The notes below the pieces were generated by a model, which saw only the letters and a list, made by a program, of their open reading frames with translations, did not search any database and had not been told where the DNA came from. Positions 43,555 through 53,183 of a stretch of 64,000 nt of DNA are shown one piece after another. Each line of letters opens with the position of its first letter. Within the stretch, counting starts at the first letter, position 1. The DNA lies in NCBI RefSeq assembly GCF_963575615.1, contig NZ_CAUYTL010000007.1, forward strand, positions 1 to 64,000, written 5' to 3'. Source of the DNA: Listeria_A hofi (lineage in GTDB: Bacteria > Bacillota > Bacilli > Lactobacillales > Listeriaceae). A program made the position numbers and the translations under genes.

Positions 43555-43833
43555 TTGACCGGAGATGCAGGCTCTATCCCTAAAAGCCTGCCAAGCCAAT
43601 TCGAGTCTTTTCGGCAACAGTGGAGTCAGTATCCAGCTGCCATCGATGTTTGGGTGCGGAATTTCAAGCATGTGGAACAATTATTTGATTATGGTAGCGC
43701 CATCCGTAGAATCATGTATACCACGAGTGCCCTGGAAAGTGTCCATGACAGTTTTCGAAAAGTCACGAAGAATGGTGCCTTCCCTCAGGAATCGTGTGTC
43801 AAATTATATTTCTTAATGACACACTTTTCTTGA
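43555..43833 (+). pseudogene. IS256-family (mutator) transposase C-terminal fragment
   Basis: About 92 codons encode FESFRQQWSQYPAAIDVW, then RIMYTTSALESVHDSFRKVTKNGAFPQES-like sequence. The IYTTNAIES-RxIRKVTK region near the end of IS256-family transposases is clearly recognisable. The catalytic N-terminal two thirds are missing. It marks the right border of the ars module. Confidence 0.82.
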
Positions 43834-43955
43834 CAAACCCTTTTAAGAACAAGTTTTATATAATTTTATGAAGATAAACAACTTCTGCTGGGCTTTAACA
43901 AAGAAAATTCATGCTTTATTGGTGGATCTATCTAGTAGGAAAAGCAAGGATATCA

Positions 43956-45419
43956 CTATATATCAAAAACCAGCTGCGAAACCTTATCCCAATCTGCTGC
44001 ATTCGGTTGTCTAGAACACGTATACACCACACAATCAAAATGCTCAAACCGATCCTTATAATTCTTCACCAAAATATCCACGTCATGCTCCTTAATATAA
44101 TCATTCGTCACACGCTGATTCGACAAAAATGTCATTTTTGTATTACTCCCTACGACATTCGCCGCAAAAATTTGTAAGTAATTCAAATAAGCGGTTTTCC
44201 CATCAAACGAGAATAAAATATGCTGCTTCGCCCCATTATTTTTATTATTCACATACAGCGTAAACATCGTCAAGTTAACGCTTACATCATCAATATGCGC
44301 AATGTGTTGCAACTCCGGAACTGTATTATTTCTCAAAATATCATACCAAATCTCAAAAATATTCCCATGATTCTTCTTAATCGAAGCATTTACCTCAAAG
44401 AAATTTTTCTGAAAAAGCGGAGAAAGTCTACTCAACAAAATAATATTTCGCAGGAAAAACACAAAAATACTCAAAGACGGTTCATCTGGCTCCTCCAAAC
44501 GATTCCTAACAAAATACTCCCGCGTGATCGCGAATAAATTCTCAATCAAAGTAGCATTCTCTATATTCACAATCCCACTAGAAAACTGCTCCGTATACAC
44601 ATAATTGTCCAACAAAACAAAATCTAAAAACAGAATTTCATTTCGATTCACATCCGGATCAGAAGAAAGCACAAGCCCTAACACATCCCGCGCCAGTTTT
44701 TCAATTGAGCGGTACGTCATAGGTAACTCTTTCTGTTTTAACTGCACGTCATCACTAATCCGAATATACTCACGCAATTCCAAACGCTTCGTAATCACCA
44801 TAATCCAATATAACACACTCCGGTGACTTACATACCCTTCCAACTCACTATGCTCCATAATATATTGAAACCCGGTCTCAAACGAATTAAAAATTTTCTT
44901 ATCTGGCCTAAAATTTTGCGATACATCATCCGTACTATAGAAGAAATAATGAAAGAAATACCGAATATCCACCTCGCGCCCCTCAATCGCAACCGGCGAC
45001 AACTGCAACTTCAAATGAAAATCCGCCAAAATCTCTTTAAAATGATTCAAATACCGATACAACGTCGACGTCGAAATAAATAACTCATCTGCCCACTCAT
45101 CAATATTCATATATCGTCCCTCAAAAATGCTATTCGTAATCGCAAAAAGCGGCGACTTCTCAGCTAATTCACCCAAAACAAAATCCACAAGCTCATAATC
45201 ATCAATTTCCAGCATTGAAGCAGAATGTCTAATAATTAACTTTTCCTCCATACTTTCTATTTCCTGCACGTCCCTTTTTAACGTTCGCAATGACGTATTG
45301 AGCGTATCCGATATTTCATCTAGCGTAATCGCATACCTAGCCTTGGCAACCTGCTCAATCAACAAAATTTGACGATGGACTTTTTTATCAGGTATTAACC
45401 GCAAACAAAAATGATTCAT
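43956..45419 (-). CDS. Mga/AtxA-type helix-turn-helix regulator
   Basis: A regulator of about 487 residues with an N-terminal HTH pair (TLDEISDTLNTSLRTLKRDV and STSTLYRYLNHFKEI) and a long helical region, as in Mga. ATG 45419 follows gagggggttgctt; the frame is open to 45449 but without a ribosome site. It diverges from the Crp/Fnr-type gene across 290 bp and is a paralogue of the gene at 7297. Targets might include the neighbouring surface protein and polysaccharide genes, as Mga activates surface genes in streptococci. Confidence 0.85.
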   Translation of the reverse strand: MNHFCLRLIPDKKVHRQILLIEQVAKARYAITLDEISDTLNTSLRTLKRDVQEIESMEEKLIIRHSASMLEIDDYELVDFVLGELAEKSPLFAITNSIFEGRYMNIDEWADELFISTSTLYRYLNHFKEILADFHLKLQLSPVAIEGREVDIRYFFHYFFYSTDDVSQNFRPDKKIFNSFETGFQYIMEHSELEGYVSHRSVLYWIMVITKRLELREYIRISDDVQLKQKELPMTYRSIEKLARDVLGLVLSSDPDVNRNEILFLDFVLLDNYVYTEQFSSGIVNIENATLIENLFAITREYFVRNRLEEPDEPSLSIFVFFLRNIILLSRLSPLFQKNFFEVNASIKKNHGNIFEIWYDILRNNTVPELQHIAHIDDVSVNLTMFTLYVNNKNNGAKQHILFSFDGKTAYLNYLQIFAANVVGSNTKMTFLSNQRVTNDYIKEHDVDILVKNYKDRFEHFDCVVYTCSRQPNAADWDKVSQLVFDI

Positions 45420-45709
45420 AAGCAACCCCCTCGTTTCAAAAACGCCCAAAATTTAGGCAAAATAAAATGGCAATGACAAGCAAATTCCCATAAAATAAAA
45501 GTATCCTCAATGAGACATGACGTATCACAAACGCCAGCTTTTCTATCCTTTTCCCCGAATATTGGCAACCTAATCTATCAAATATTGCCCAATACGAAGA
45601 GACATCAACTGTCACAAAAAATTCACAATTTCAAGCATGAGTACACTTTTTAGAGGTAACAAACGTCAAAAATAATATGACATACTAGAATCATAAGGAG
45701 GTTGTCTAT

Positions 45710-46384
45710 TTGATTCCAGATGATTTATATTCTTTAAAAATGATGAAGCAAGAATTTACTCAGCCTAAACTTTTCAACTTATTAGCAGAAACCACTTTTT
45801 ATAATATCGAAAAAGATAGTATAACAATTAAAAAGAATGCGATACTAGATTTACATCAAAACAACATAGAATACGTATACTACATTTGTGATGGCATTGC
45901 AAGTGTTAGCGTAGCAGGCGAAGTATTCGAGTTTAAAGGTCCCTCCGAGTTTGTTGGACTTTCAGATAGTATGATAAATGCAAACTGCGAGGATTTCGAA
46001 GTGAAAACCATAACAAAAATAACGGTTTGGAGATTCATCAAAAGTGAGGTTATTGCAAAAATCATGAGCACACAAGAAGGATACCTTTATCACTATATGA
46101 GCATGCTAGACCAATATAGCCGGTTTACAAAAAAGCTTATGACCATGAAGAAGACACACAAAGAACGAGTTTTCATAGCCCTACAAGAATTAGCAAAGAA
46201 ATTTGGTACACCAGCAAATAACGCTATAAAAATTCCACCCGTATTCACGCGCAACATCATTGCTCAGTATGTAGGAGTCGGGTTGTCCAAGCTAAGTGAT
46301 AGCCTATTAAAACTACAAGAGGAATCCCTTATATTTGTCACTAGCAAGCGAGAAATTGTTTTGGAAATAGAAAGTATAATATAA
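45710..46384 (+). CDS. Crp/Fnr-family regulator (PrfA-like size)
   Basis: A 224-residue protein with an N-terminal cyclic-nucleotide-binding-like beta-barrel (about residues 20-120, VYYICDGIASVSVAGEVFEF) and a C-terminal winged helix (RNIIAQYVGVGLSKLSDSLLK). Fnr-type Fe-S cysteines are absent. It starts at TTG 45710, 7 nt after AAGGAGG. Listeria has many such PrfA-like regulators. Its place just before the surface protein gene makes that gene a candidate target. No PrfA box was seen in front of it. Confidence 0.87.
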   Translation: MIPDDLYSLKMMKQEFTQPKLFNLLAETTFYNIEKDSITIKKNAILDLHQNNIEYVYYICDGIASVSVAGEVFEFKGPSEFVGLSDSMINANCEDFEVKTITKITVWRFIKSEVIAKIMSTQEGYLYHYMSMLDQYSRFTKKLMTMKKTHKERVFIALQELAKKFGTPANNAIKIPPVFTRNIIAQYVGVGLSKLSDSLLKLQEESLIFVTSKREIVLEIESII

Positions 46385-46687
46385 AAAACTGATAATAGGT
46401 TTGCCTTGCACACCAGCTTATCCAAATGAAAGCCGATTTTTACTATTAGGAGGTGATGCAGACAAAGACAGACGATACTTCCACCTACTCATACTAATCT
46501 GCTCCAACAATGCAGTTGTTTATGGAAAAACAGGTAATCACGCTACCTCTCAAACAAAAAGCGAGTAAGGAGGTAGGCTGGGTATTTGTTCTGGCAATAC
46601 CACAAATAGGGAGGTGATGGGCTAACAGGCTACCCAGTTGCAATACAAATAAAAAAGCAATCAAAAACAAAGGAGAATAATAATAAA
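46385..46687 (+). promoter_or_regulatory. 300-nt leader with three Shine-Dalgarno-like boxes
   Basis: Two exact copies of ggaggtgatg (46449-46458 and 46610-46619) and one ggaggtagg (46569-46577) occur, none followed by a useful gene. ggaggtgat is a full match to the 16S rRNA 3' end. The arms ctgggta (46578-46584) and tacccag (46631-46637) could enclose the third box, and gctacctc (near 46536) could pair with gaggtagg. The real ribosome site of the surface protein is the separate aaaggaga near 46670. A transcript with this leader could be stabilised by ribosomes bound at these boxes. Confidence 0.55.
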
Positions 46688-49600
46688 ATGCTAAACAAAA
46701 AAATGAAACAAGTAGCAAGTGTTCTATCTATCTCAGCTCTTCTAGGGACTACAATCGTCACACCTTTAGGAGTACTTTCAACCAATGCTGCTCTAGCACA
46801 AGCAGCGACAGCAGCAACACCAACACCAACAGCAGATGCTAACCCTAATCTTATGGGCGATTTCAGTGTATATGCATTACCTACAACAATGGGAGATACG
46901 TATCGTTTTAATAACTATGTTTTCGGTAGTACTCCAGCTTTTTTGGCTCCTTCGGAACAAACCACGCAAAAGATTAGTACTCTAAATACGCTGACTAAAG
47001 TTGCTGGCCAACCAGATACTTTTACTATGGGTAAAGATAATCTAAAAAAAATTACTCTTCTAGGTGCAGATAAAAATGGTATTAGTATTGATAACAAAGG
47101 CGGAGATGGACAACAACAACTTGCAATAGGTTATGTTGGCTCCCTTGTACCAGGTAAAGAGTATTCATTCTCATTCTCTACCACTTTTGATAAACCAGGT
47201 CAAGCGACGTATAATAGTCGATATATAAGTGTTAGTGCAGTTTATAGTAGCGCGAGCAGTAATAATATCACTATACCCAGCTCAGCTGGTTCTTATATTA
47301 CTAGCTCTGGTAACATCACAGGTACATTTAAAGCAGGACAAGGAGCAGATAAATATTCCAGTATACAACTTAATGTCTATACGCCTACTGGTGCTGTAAT
47401 AACCATATCAGATTTCACTTTGACAAAGTCACCTGCCCAAGAGCAAGCTGATTTGCAAAGTGAAGCACAAACAGCTGTAAATAATCTTTTTACAGGTGGT
47501 AATACGGCCAATGATATTAAAGCTGGTTTAACACAAGATGAGATTGATAATGCTAAGAATTTAGTTAGCCAATTGCCTGACTCAACATTAAAAAATGCAT
47601 TAACAGACGCTGTGAACAAAGCGCAGACTCAACTAGACCAACAGAATGATGCAGCAGCTTACAATGCCGCACGTGCAGCAGTGAATGATTTGTTTGCTAA
47701 CAAAGATACAAGTGGTGCTATTAAAGTTGGTTTGACACAAGCCGACATTGATGCAGCGCAAGCGTTAGCCGACAAAGTAGTGGATCCTACTAAAAAAGCG
47801 GAGTTACAAAAAGACCTAGACAAAGCAAAACAACTATTAGATGCCAACAATGCAGCAGCAGCAGAGCAAGCTCGTCAAGAAGAAGCATTAGCAAGCATAA
47901 AAGATTTGTTCAACAACAACGATACAACAGGAACAATCAAAGATGTTACAAATCAAGATGCCATTGATGCAGCACAAAAAACAGTGGATGCTGTAACAAA
48001 TCCAACGAAAAAAGCAGAACTTCAAAATGAATTGAATGAAGCGCAAGCGCAATTAGATGCAAGAAACGCAGCAGAAGCAGCAGAAAAAGCTAACCAAGCA
48101 GCAGCAGAAGCAAGTGTGAAAGACTTATTCAATAACAATGACACAACAGGAACAATCAAAGATGCTACAAACCAAGCAGCCATTGATGCAGCACAAAAAG
48201 CAATCGATGCTGTCACAGATCCTGTGAAAAAAGCAAGCTTACAAAAAGACTTGAATGAAGCGCAAACACAGCTAGATGCAAAAAAAGTAGCAGAAGCAGC
48301 AGCTCAAGACCAAGCGCGCCAAGCAGTCAATAATCTATTTACAAACCAAGATCCAGCTGGCCTTATCACTGTAACAGTGACTCAAGCTAATATTGATGCA
48401 GCCCAATCTTTAGTGAATAAAGTAACAGACCCAGCGAAAAAAGCAGACTTACAAAAAGACTTGGATGCAGCCCAAACACAATTGAATGCTAAAAATGAAG
48501 CAGCAGCAGATGCTAGCGTGAAAGGTTTATTCAACAACAACGATACAACAGGAACAATCAAAGACGCTACAAACCAAGTAGCTATTGACGTAGCACAAAA
48601 AACAATTGATGCTGTAAAAGACCCAGCGAAAAAAGCAGATTTACAAAAAGAGTTGAACGAAGCGCAAACACAGCTAGACGCAAGAAATGCAGCAGAAGTA
48701 GCAGACAAAGGACAACAAGTTATCGCTGGTTTCCTTGTAAATCAATTGTATCAAAATAATGATCCAAGCACAGATGCTATCAAAGACACTACAATCCAAG
48801 CAACAATTGATGCAGCCCAAGCACAAGTGGATCTTCTTTTACCAAGTGCCGTAAAAACTGATTTACAAAACAAAGTAAATCGTGCCAAAGAATTATTAGA
48901 CCAAAGAAACAAAGAAGCAGCAGCTGACACTAGCGTGAAAGGTTTATTCAACAACAATGATACAACAGGAACAATCAAAGACACTACAAATCAGACAGCC
49001 ATTGATGCCGCACAAAAAACAATCGATGCTGTCACAGATCCAACGAAAAAAGCAACACTGCAAAAAGAGTTGAACGAAGCACAAACACAACTAGATACAA
49101 GAAATGCAGCAGAAGTGGCAGAAAAATCAGCTCGTGAAGGGGTTAATAATCTGTTTACGAATCAAGATCCAACAGGTAACATCACTGGAAAAGTGACTCA
49201 AAAAGATATTAATGCAGCCCAAGATCTCGTTGACAAAGTAAAAGACCCAACGAAAAAAGCAGCCCTACAAAAAGATTTGGACGCAGCTCAAAAACAATTA
49301 AACGATAATATTGCAGCTCAAGAAGCAGACAAAACACAACAAGCCGTTGCTACTTTTGCAGTCAATCAGTTGTTCCAAAACAATGATCCAGGAACAGATG
49401 CAATCAAAACTACAACAACACAAACATCCATTGATACAGCACAAGCACAAGTAGATCTTCTTCTACCAAGTGCAGTGAAAACAGACTTGCAAAACAAAAT
49501 TAATCGCGCCCAAGAATTATTGGATGCAAAAAATCAAACAGCAGAAGAACAAGCACGTCAAGCAGCAGCAACAGCTAGTGTGAAAGACTTGTTCAACAAC

Positions 49601-51220
49601 AACGACGTTAATGGAACTATCAAAGACAGCACAGACCAAAAAGCTATTGATGCGGCACAAAAAACAATCGACGCTGTAACAGATCCAACGAAAAAAGCAG
49701 AACTACAAAGCGGTTTGGATAAAGCGCAACAACAATTAAACGATAAAGCAAGCGCAGAAACAGCAGCTCAAAACCAAGCACGTCAAGCAGTTAATAACCT
49801 ATTTACAAACCAAGATCCAACTGGAAACATCACTGGAACACTAACTCAAAGTAATATTGATGCAGCACAAGCCCTAATCAATAAAGTAACAGATCCAACG
49901 AAAAAAGCGGAACTACAAAGCGATTTGAATAAAGCACAACAACAATTAACTGATCGCAATAACGCTATCATTGCTGTGCCACAATTAAATCCAATGACAG
50001 AAGCAGATACAGTATTTAGTGGGAAATTAGACGTAACTAATTATAACCCTGGTACAATCCGCATCTTCATCAACAATGTTGCTACTACAATAGTACCCGT
50101 AGATGCAAATGGTAATTTCACGTATAACATTGGAAACCGTAAAGCAGGCGATGTTATCAGCGTAGATTATAAAGATCGCACAGGTCAATATAATGCAGCT
50201 ACAAAAGCATCTATTACAGTAACACCAGTTTTGAGTACAACAGTTATCAATAAAATGACTGAAAACGACGACACAATTTCAGGTACAACTACACCAAATG
50301 CAAAAGTAAGATATGTTGTCAATGGACAAGCAGTAAATATCGGATATGCAGATGCAAGTGGTAATTACTCAAAATATGTAGGCGTACAAACACCAGGAAC
50401 TGTTGTTGGTGTGGAAGTGTTCGATGTAGCATCCAATCAATATAAACCTGCAGTAACAACAACTGTGAAAGCAGTGAACGTTACAATCGCACCAATGACA
50501 ACAGCAGACGACACAGTAACAGGTAAAGCTCCTGCAAATGCTAAACTAAGAATCTCAATCAATGGTGTAGCAGTGAACGTTACAACAGCAGACGCAGATG
50601 GTAACTATAGTAAGCTAATTGGCAAACAAGCGGTAGGAACTGTAGTATCTATCGAAATGTTCAATACAGACACAGGCAAATACGAATTTGCAAAAGGTAC
50701 GACAGTAACAAGTGCTGCAGTAAGTATCGAATACACAGTGAATGCGATAACTACAAATGATGACACGCTTACAGGTAAAGCTCCAGCAAATGCTAAATTA
50801 AGATATGCTATCAATGGTCAACTAGTAAGTGTTATTACAGCTGACACATCTGGAAATTACAGTAAATTTATTGGTAAGCAAAAAGAAGGTACCGTTGTTA
50901 GCGTAGCATTATTAAATGCAAATACCAACCAATATACAGCTTATAAAGACATCACAGTTTCAGCTACAACTGACGCATCCTCACTTGCACCAGTTATCAA
51001 CACGATTGTTGCAGGCACAGGGGTAGTATCTGGTACAGTTCCACAAGGCGTAACAACAGTAAGAACATGGGTAAATGGTGTCGCTCAAGTGATGGTTCCA
51101 GTCACTGACGGTACGTTTACTTGGACAAAAACAAGCCTTAAAGAAGGCGACACAGTGAAAGTAGATTACAAAGATGCAACTGGCAACTGGATTTCAGCAG
51201 AAAAAGTTGTAACGAAATAA
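46688..51220 (+). CDS. 1510-residue repeat surface protein (12 helical + 5 Ig-like repeats)
   Basis: A signal peptide (about residues 1-38, cleavage after ALAQA) is followed by a unique beta-rich domain (about 50-250). Twelve repeats of about 70 residues follow (about 255-1095), with the pattern LFNNNDTTGTIKD, then IDAAQ, then DPTKKAELQ and LNEAQTQLD. They resemble the helical repeats called toxin Cry1Ac domain D-like in Listeria proteins. Five Ig-like repeats of about 83 residues (about 1096-1510) have GNYSKxIG-type cores. There is no LPXTG, GW or LysM anchor: it ends GNWISAEKVVTK. It is probably an adhesin or matrix protein held by its Ig-like or repeat domains. The polysaccharide operon follows. 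Confidence 0.88.
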   Translation: MLNKKMKQVASVLSISALLGTTIVTPLGVLSTNAALAQAATAATPTPTADANPNLMGDFSVYALPTTMGDTYRFNNYVFGSTPAFLAPSEQTTQKISTLNTLTKVAGQPDTFTMGKDNLKKITLLGADKNGISIDNKGGDGQQQLAIGYVGSLVPGKEYSFSFSTTFDKPGQATYNSRYISVSAVYSSASSNNITIPSSAGSYITSSGNITGTFKAGQGADKYSSIQLNVYTPTGAVITISDFTLTKSPAQEQADLQSEAQTAVNNLFTGGNTANDIKAGLTQDEIDNAKNLVSQLPDSTLKNALTDAVNKAQTQLDQQNDAAAYNAARAAVNDLFANKDTSGAIKVGLTQADIDAAQALADKVVDPTKKAELQKDLDKAKQLLDANNAAAAEQARQEEALASIKDLFNNNDTTGTIKDVTNQDAIDAAQKTVDAVTNPTKKAELQNELNEAQAQLDARNAAEAAEKANQAAAEASVKDLFNNNDTTGTIKDATNQAAIDAAQKAIDAVTDPVKKASLQKDLNEAQTQLDAKKVAEAAAQDQARQAVNNLFTNQDPAGLITVTVTQANIDAAQSLVNKVTDPAKKADLQKDLDAAQTQLNAKNEAAADASVKGLFNNNDTTGTIKDATNQVAIDVAQKTIDAVKDPAKKADLQKELNEAQTQLDARNAAEVADKGQQVIAGFLVNQLYQNNDPSTDAIKDTTIQATIDAAQAQVDLLLPSAVKTDLQNKVNRAKELLDQRNKEAAADTSVKGLFNNNDTTGTIKDTTNQTAIDAAQKTIDAVTDPTKKATLQKELNEAQTQLDTRNAAEVAEKSAREGVNNLFTNQDPTGNITGKVTQKDINAAQDLVDKVKDPTKKAALQKDLDAAQKQLNDNIAAQEADKTQQAVATFAVNQLFQNNDPGTDAIKTTTTQTSIDTAQAQVDLLLPSAVKTDLQNKINRAQELLDAKNQTAEEQARQAAATASVKDLFNNNDVNGTIKDSTDQKAIDAAQKTIDAVTDPTKKAELQSGLDKAQQQLNDKASAETAAQNQARQAVNNLFTNQDPTGNITGTLTQSNIDAAQALINKVTDPTKKAELQSDLNKAQQQLTDRNNAIIAVPQLNPMTEADTVFSGKLDVTNYNPGTIRIFINNVATTIVPVDANGNFTYNIGNRKAGDVISVDYKDRTGQYNAATKASITVTPVLSTTVINKMTENDDTISGTTTPNAKVRYVVNGQAVNIGYADASGNYSKYVGVQTPGTVVGVEVFDVASNQYKPAVTTTVKAVNVTIAPMTTADDTVTGKAPANAKLRISINGVAVNVTTADADGNYSKLIGKQAVGTVVSIEMFNTDTGKYEFAKGTTVTSAAVSIEYTVNAITTNDDTLTGKAPANAKLRYAINGQLVSVITADTSGNYSKFIGKQKEGTVVSVALLNANTNQYTAYKDITVSATTDASSLAPVINTIVAGTGVVSGTVPQGVTTVRTWVNGVAQVMVPVTDGTFTWTKTSLKEGDTVKVDYKDATGNWISAEKVVTK

Positions 51221-51228
51221 GATAAAAA

Positions 51229-51264
51229 AATACTAGGATGGGGATTGCTCCATCCTAGTATTAA
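51229..51264 (+). terminator. Terminator after the surface protein
   Basis: The arms aatactaggatgg (51229-51241) and ccatcctagtatt (51250-51262) are a perfect 13-bp stem with an 8-nt loop. Only 20 bp separate it from the next start codon. Confidence 0.85.
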
Positions 51265-51282
51265 TTAAAGTGAGGTAGCAAA

Positions 51283-51783
51283 ATGAAGAAATGGAAACTA
51301 GGATTTATAGCATTAGCCAGTATAGTTCTCTTATTCGCAGCATGCTCTAATACAAATGATAACGCAAAAACGAATAATAAACAGAGCGAGAATAAACAAC
51401 AAGAAGCAATAAAGCCTACTAAAAACAAGCAATTCAAATTAAACGATCGTGTGGATCTCTTAGGTTTGATTGTCACTTTTGAAAAAGTAACCTATTTACA
51501 AAATGATAAAGGCGTTAAGGATAGTGTGCTGAAGGTAGATATGAATGTAGAAAATAACTCCGCTACACCTCGAGGATTTACCACAATTGGTATGGAGATT
51601 AGCGATAAAGGCGGAAAGAAATTAGCAATTTATCCAGGTGAAAATTTGGGGGAAAAAATTGAACCAGGAAAGACTGTTCATGGATCAGGTTACTTTGCAG
51701 TGAACGGCAAGGGCCCATACACTATTGCGTATAAAGACCAAGATTCCGATGTAAGAGCTTCTTGGAAAGTGGAGGTTAAATAA
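51283..51783 (+). CDS. DUF4352-like lipoprotein
   Basis: A 166-residue lipoprotein (lipobox LFAAC, Cys21) with a low-complexity Asn/Lys/Gln linker and an Ig-like beta domain of DUF4352 type (LNDRVDLLGLIVTFEKVTYL, then VLKVDMNVENNS). The function is unknown. Its stop codon carries the ribosome site of the chain-length gene that starts 2 bp later, so it belongs to the polysaccharide operon. Confidence 0.8.
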   Translation: MKKWKLGFIALASIVLLFAACSNTNDNAKTNNKQSENKQQEAIKPTKNKQFKLNDRVDLLGLIVTFEKVTYLQNDKGVKDSVLKVDMNVENNSATPRGFTTIGMEISDKGGKKLAIYPGENLGEKIEPGKTVHGSGYFAVNGKGPYTIAYKDQDSDVRASWKVEVK

Positions 51784-51785
51784 CA

Positions 51786-52454
51786 TTGGAAGGAAAAACA
51801 ATAGACGTATCAGATTTGCTATTTATTTTGAGAAAATGGTTTTGGCTTATACTCATACTGGGATTGATAGGGGCTATCGGTGGATTTGTTATTGCTAAAC
51901 AGTTTATTGTTCCCACCTATGAATCGCAATCCCAACTTGTCATTAAGCAAGGGACCAAAGATGAAACGACAACATCAACGTCAGATACACAGAGTAATAT
52001 TCAACTGGTGAACACATATAAAATCATCATAGTGAGTCCAACTGTCCTGGAGAAAGTAGTTGATAATCTAAAATTAAACATAACATCACGGAAATTAGCT
52101 AAACAAATTTTGATAGAAAATTCAAAAGACTCGCAAGTTCTGACAGTCAATGTTTTAAACCAAAATCCAAAAATAGCAAAGCAAATCAACCAGCAACTTA
52201 TCACGGCGGCAATCAAAGAGGCTAAAAAAATTATGTCCGCTAATAACATTCGCGTGTTGACAGATCCAACATATAACGATATCCCAGTGAAGCCAAATAA
52301 AGTATTACTTACTGGTATTGGACTTTTAGCAGGGTTTCTTGTGGCTATTACAATTATCGTTATTAGAGAAACCATGCGTCAGAGTGTTCGCGATGAAAAA
52401 GAACTAAGCCACATTATCAAAGCAACCCACCTAGGGAATGTCAATCAATTTTGA
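51786..52454 (+). CDS. Wzz/YveK-type chain-length and kinase-activator protein
   Basis: A 222-residue protein with a Wzz domain: membrane segments at about residues 17-40 and 171-192, and an extracytoplasmic loop between. It is the transmembrane modulator that activates the cognate tyrosine kinase (as CapA/EpsA do) and sets polymer length. It starts at TTG 51786 behind ggaggttaaataaca. Fourteen bases separate it from the kinase gene. Confidence 0.92.
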   Translation: MEGKTIDVSDLLFILRKWFWLILILGLIGAIGGFVIAKQFIVPTYESQSQLVIKQGTKDETTTSTSDTQSNIQLVNTYKIIIVSPTVLEKVVDNLKLNITSRKLAKQILIENSKDSQVLTVNVLNQNPKIAKQINQQLITAAIKEAKKIMSANNIRVLTDPTYNDIPVKPNKVLLTGIGLLAGFLVAITIIVIRETMRQSVRDEKELSHIIKATHLGNVNQF

Positions 52455-52468
52455 TAGGAGGAAGGTGA

Positions 52469-53161
52469 ATGATGAATTCTCGTCTATACAAAAACAATGC
52501 TAAAAAAAGCCAAGACACGTTAGAGCAAATGGCAGAAAATAGAGCATTTAATGAGCAAATTAAAATCATTCGTACAAATATAGAATTTGTTTCAATGGGG
52601 CAAAGTAAAATATACCTTGTGACATCGAGTATACCAGGTGAAGGAAAGTCTACGATAATTTCGAATATAGCGATAGCATTTGCACAACAAAATAAGAAAG
52701 TATTACTCATTGATGGTGATATGAGGAGGCCAACACAAGCCAAGCTTTTCCAAAGATTAAATCATACGGGACTGAGTACACTACTCGCTAATCAAAGTGT
52801 ACTAGAAGACACCGTTCAAACCATTGATAAATATAACATCGATCTTATTCCAAGTGGCCCAGTACCCCCAAATCCCACTGACTTACTCTCCTCTCCTAAC
52901 CTCGAGAAATTATTAGAAAAATGCAGAGAAATGTATGATTTTATCTTCATCGATAGTCCACCATTAATTGATATTGCAGACGGGCCGATTTTGGCAAGTA
53001 AAGTTGATGGGACATTTTTGGTCGTGCGTGCCTATCGAGCATACAAAACAGAAATTCAAAAAAGTGTACAAATTCTAAACCAGTCTAATGCTAAAGTTAC
53101 AGGCTATATTTTGAACGATGTAAAAAGGCAAAGGTCAAGCAAAAATTATTACGTTTATTAA
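52469..53161 (+). CDS. CpsD/CapB-type BY-kinase
   Basis: A 230-residue bacterial tyrosine kinase: Walker A SSIPGEGKST (residues 53-62), Walker A' LLIDGDMRRP, Walker B FIFIDSPP, and a C-terminal tyrosine cluster KNYYVY for autophosphorylation. With the Wzz partner it controls polymer export. No partner phosphatase gene (YwqE/CpsB type) lies in the window. Confidence 0.94.
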   Translation: MMNSRLYKNNAKKSQDTLEQMAENRAFNEQIKIIRTNIEFVSMGQSKIYLVTSSIPGEGKSTIISNIAIAFAQQNKKVLLIDGDMRRPTQAKLFQRLNHTGLSTLLANQSVLEDTVQTIDKYNIDLIPSGPVPPNPTDLLSSPNLEKLLEKCREMYDFIFIDSPPLIDIADGPILASKVDGTFLVVRAYRAYKTEIQKSVQILNQSNAKVTGYILNDVKRQRSSKNYYVY

Positions 53162-53183
53162 ATGATAAAGGTGCGTTGATGGA

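Noticed and set aside
43911..45083. Several plus-strand frames over the Mga-type gene
   Set aside because: They are antisense shadows rich in Ile, Asn and Arg, without ribosome sites or recognisable domains.
46456..46497. 13-codon leader peptide after the first ggaggtgatg
   Set aside because: The SD-to-ATG gap is about 2 nt, too short, and the peptide has no regulatory codon run; the box is better explained as a stand-alone ribosome-binding site.
45450..46687. PrfA box in front of the Crp/Fnr-type or surface protein gene
   Set aside because: I found no TTAACANNTGTTAA-like palindrome in either upstream region.
51150..51220. Cell-wall sorting signal at the end of the surface protein
   Set aside because: No LPXTG-like motif, hydrophobic segment or basic tail is present before the stop codon.
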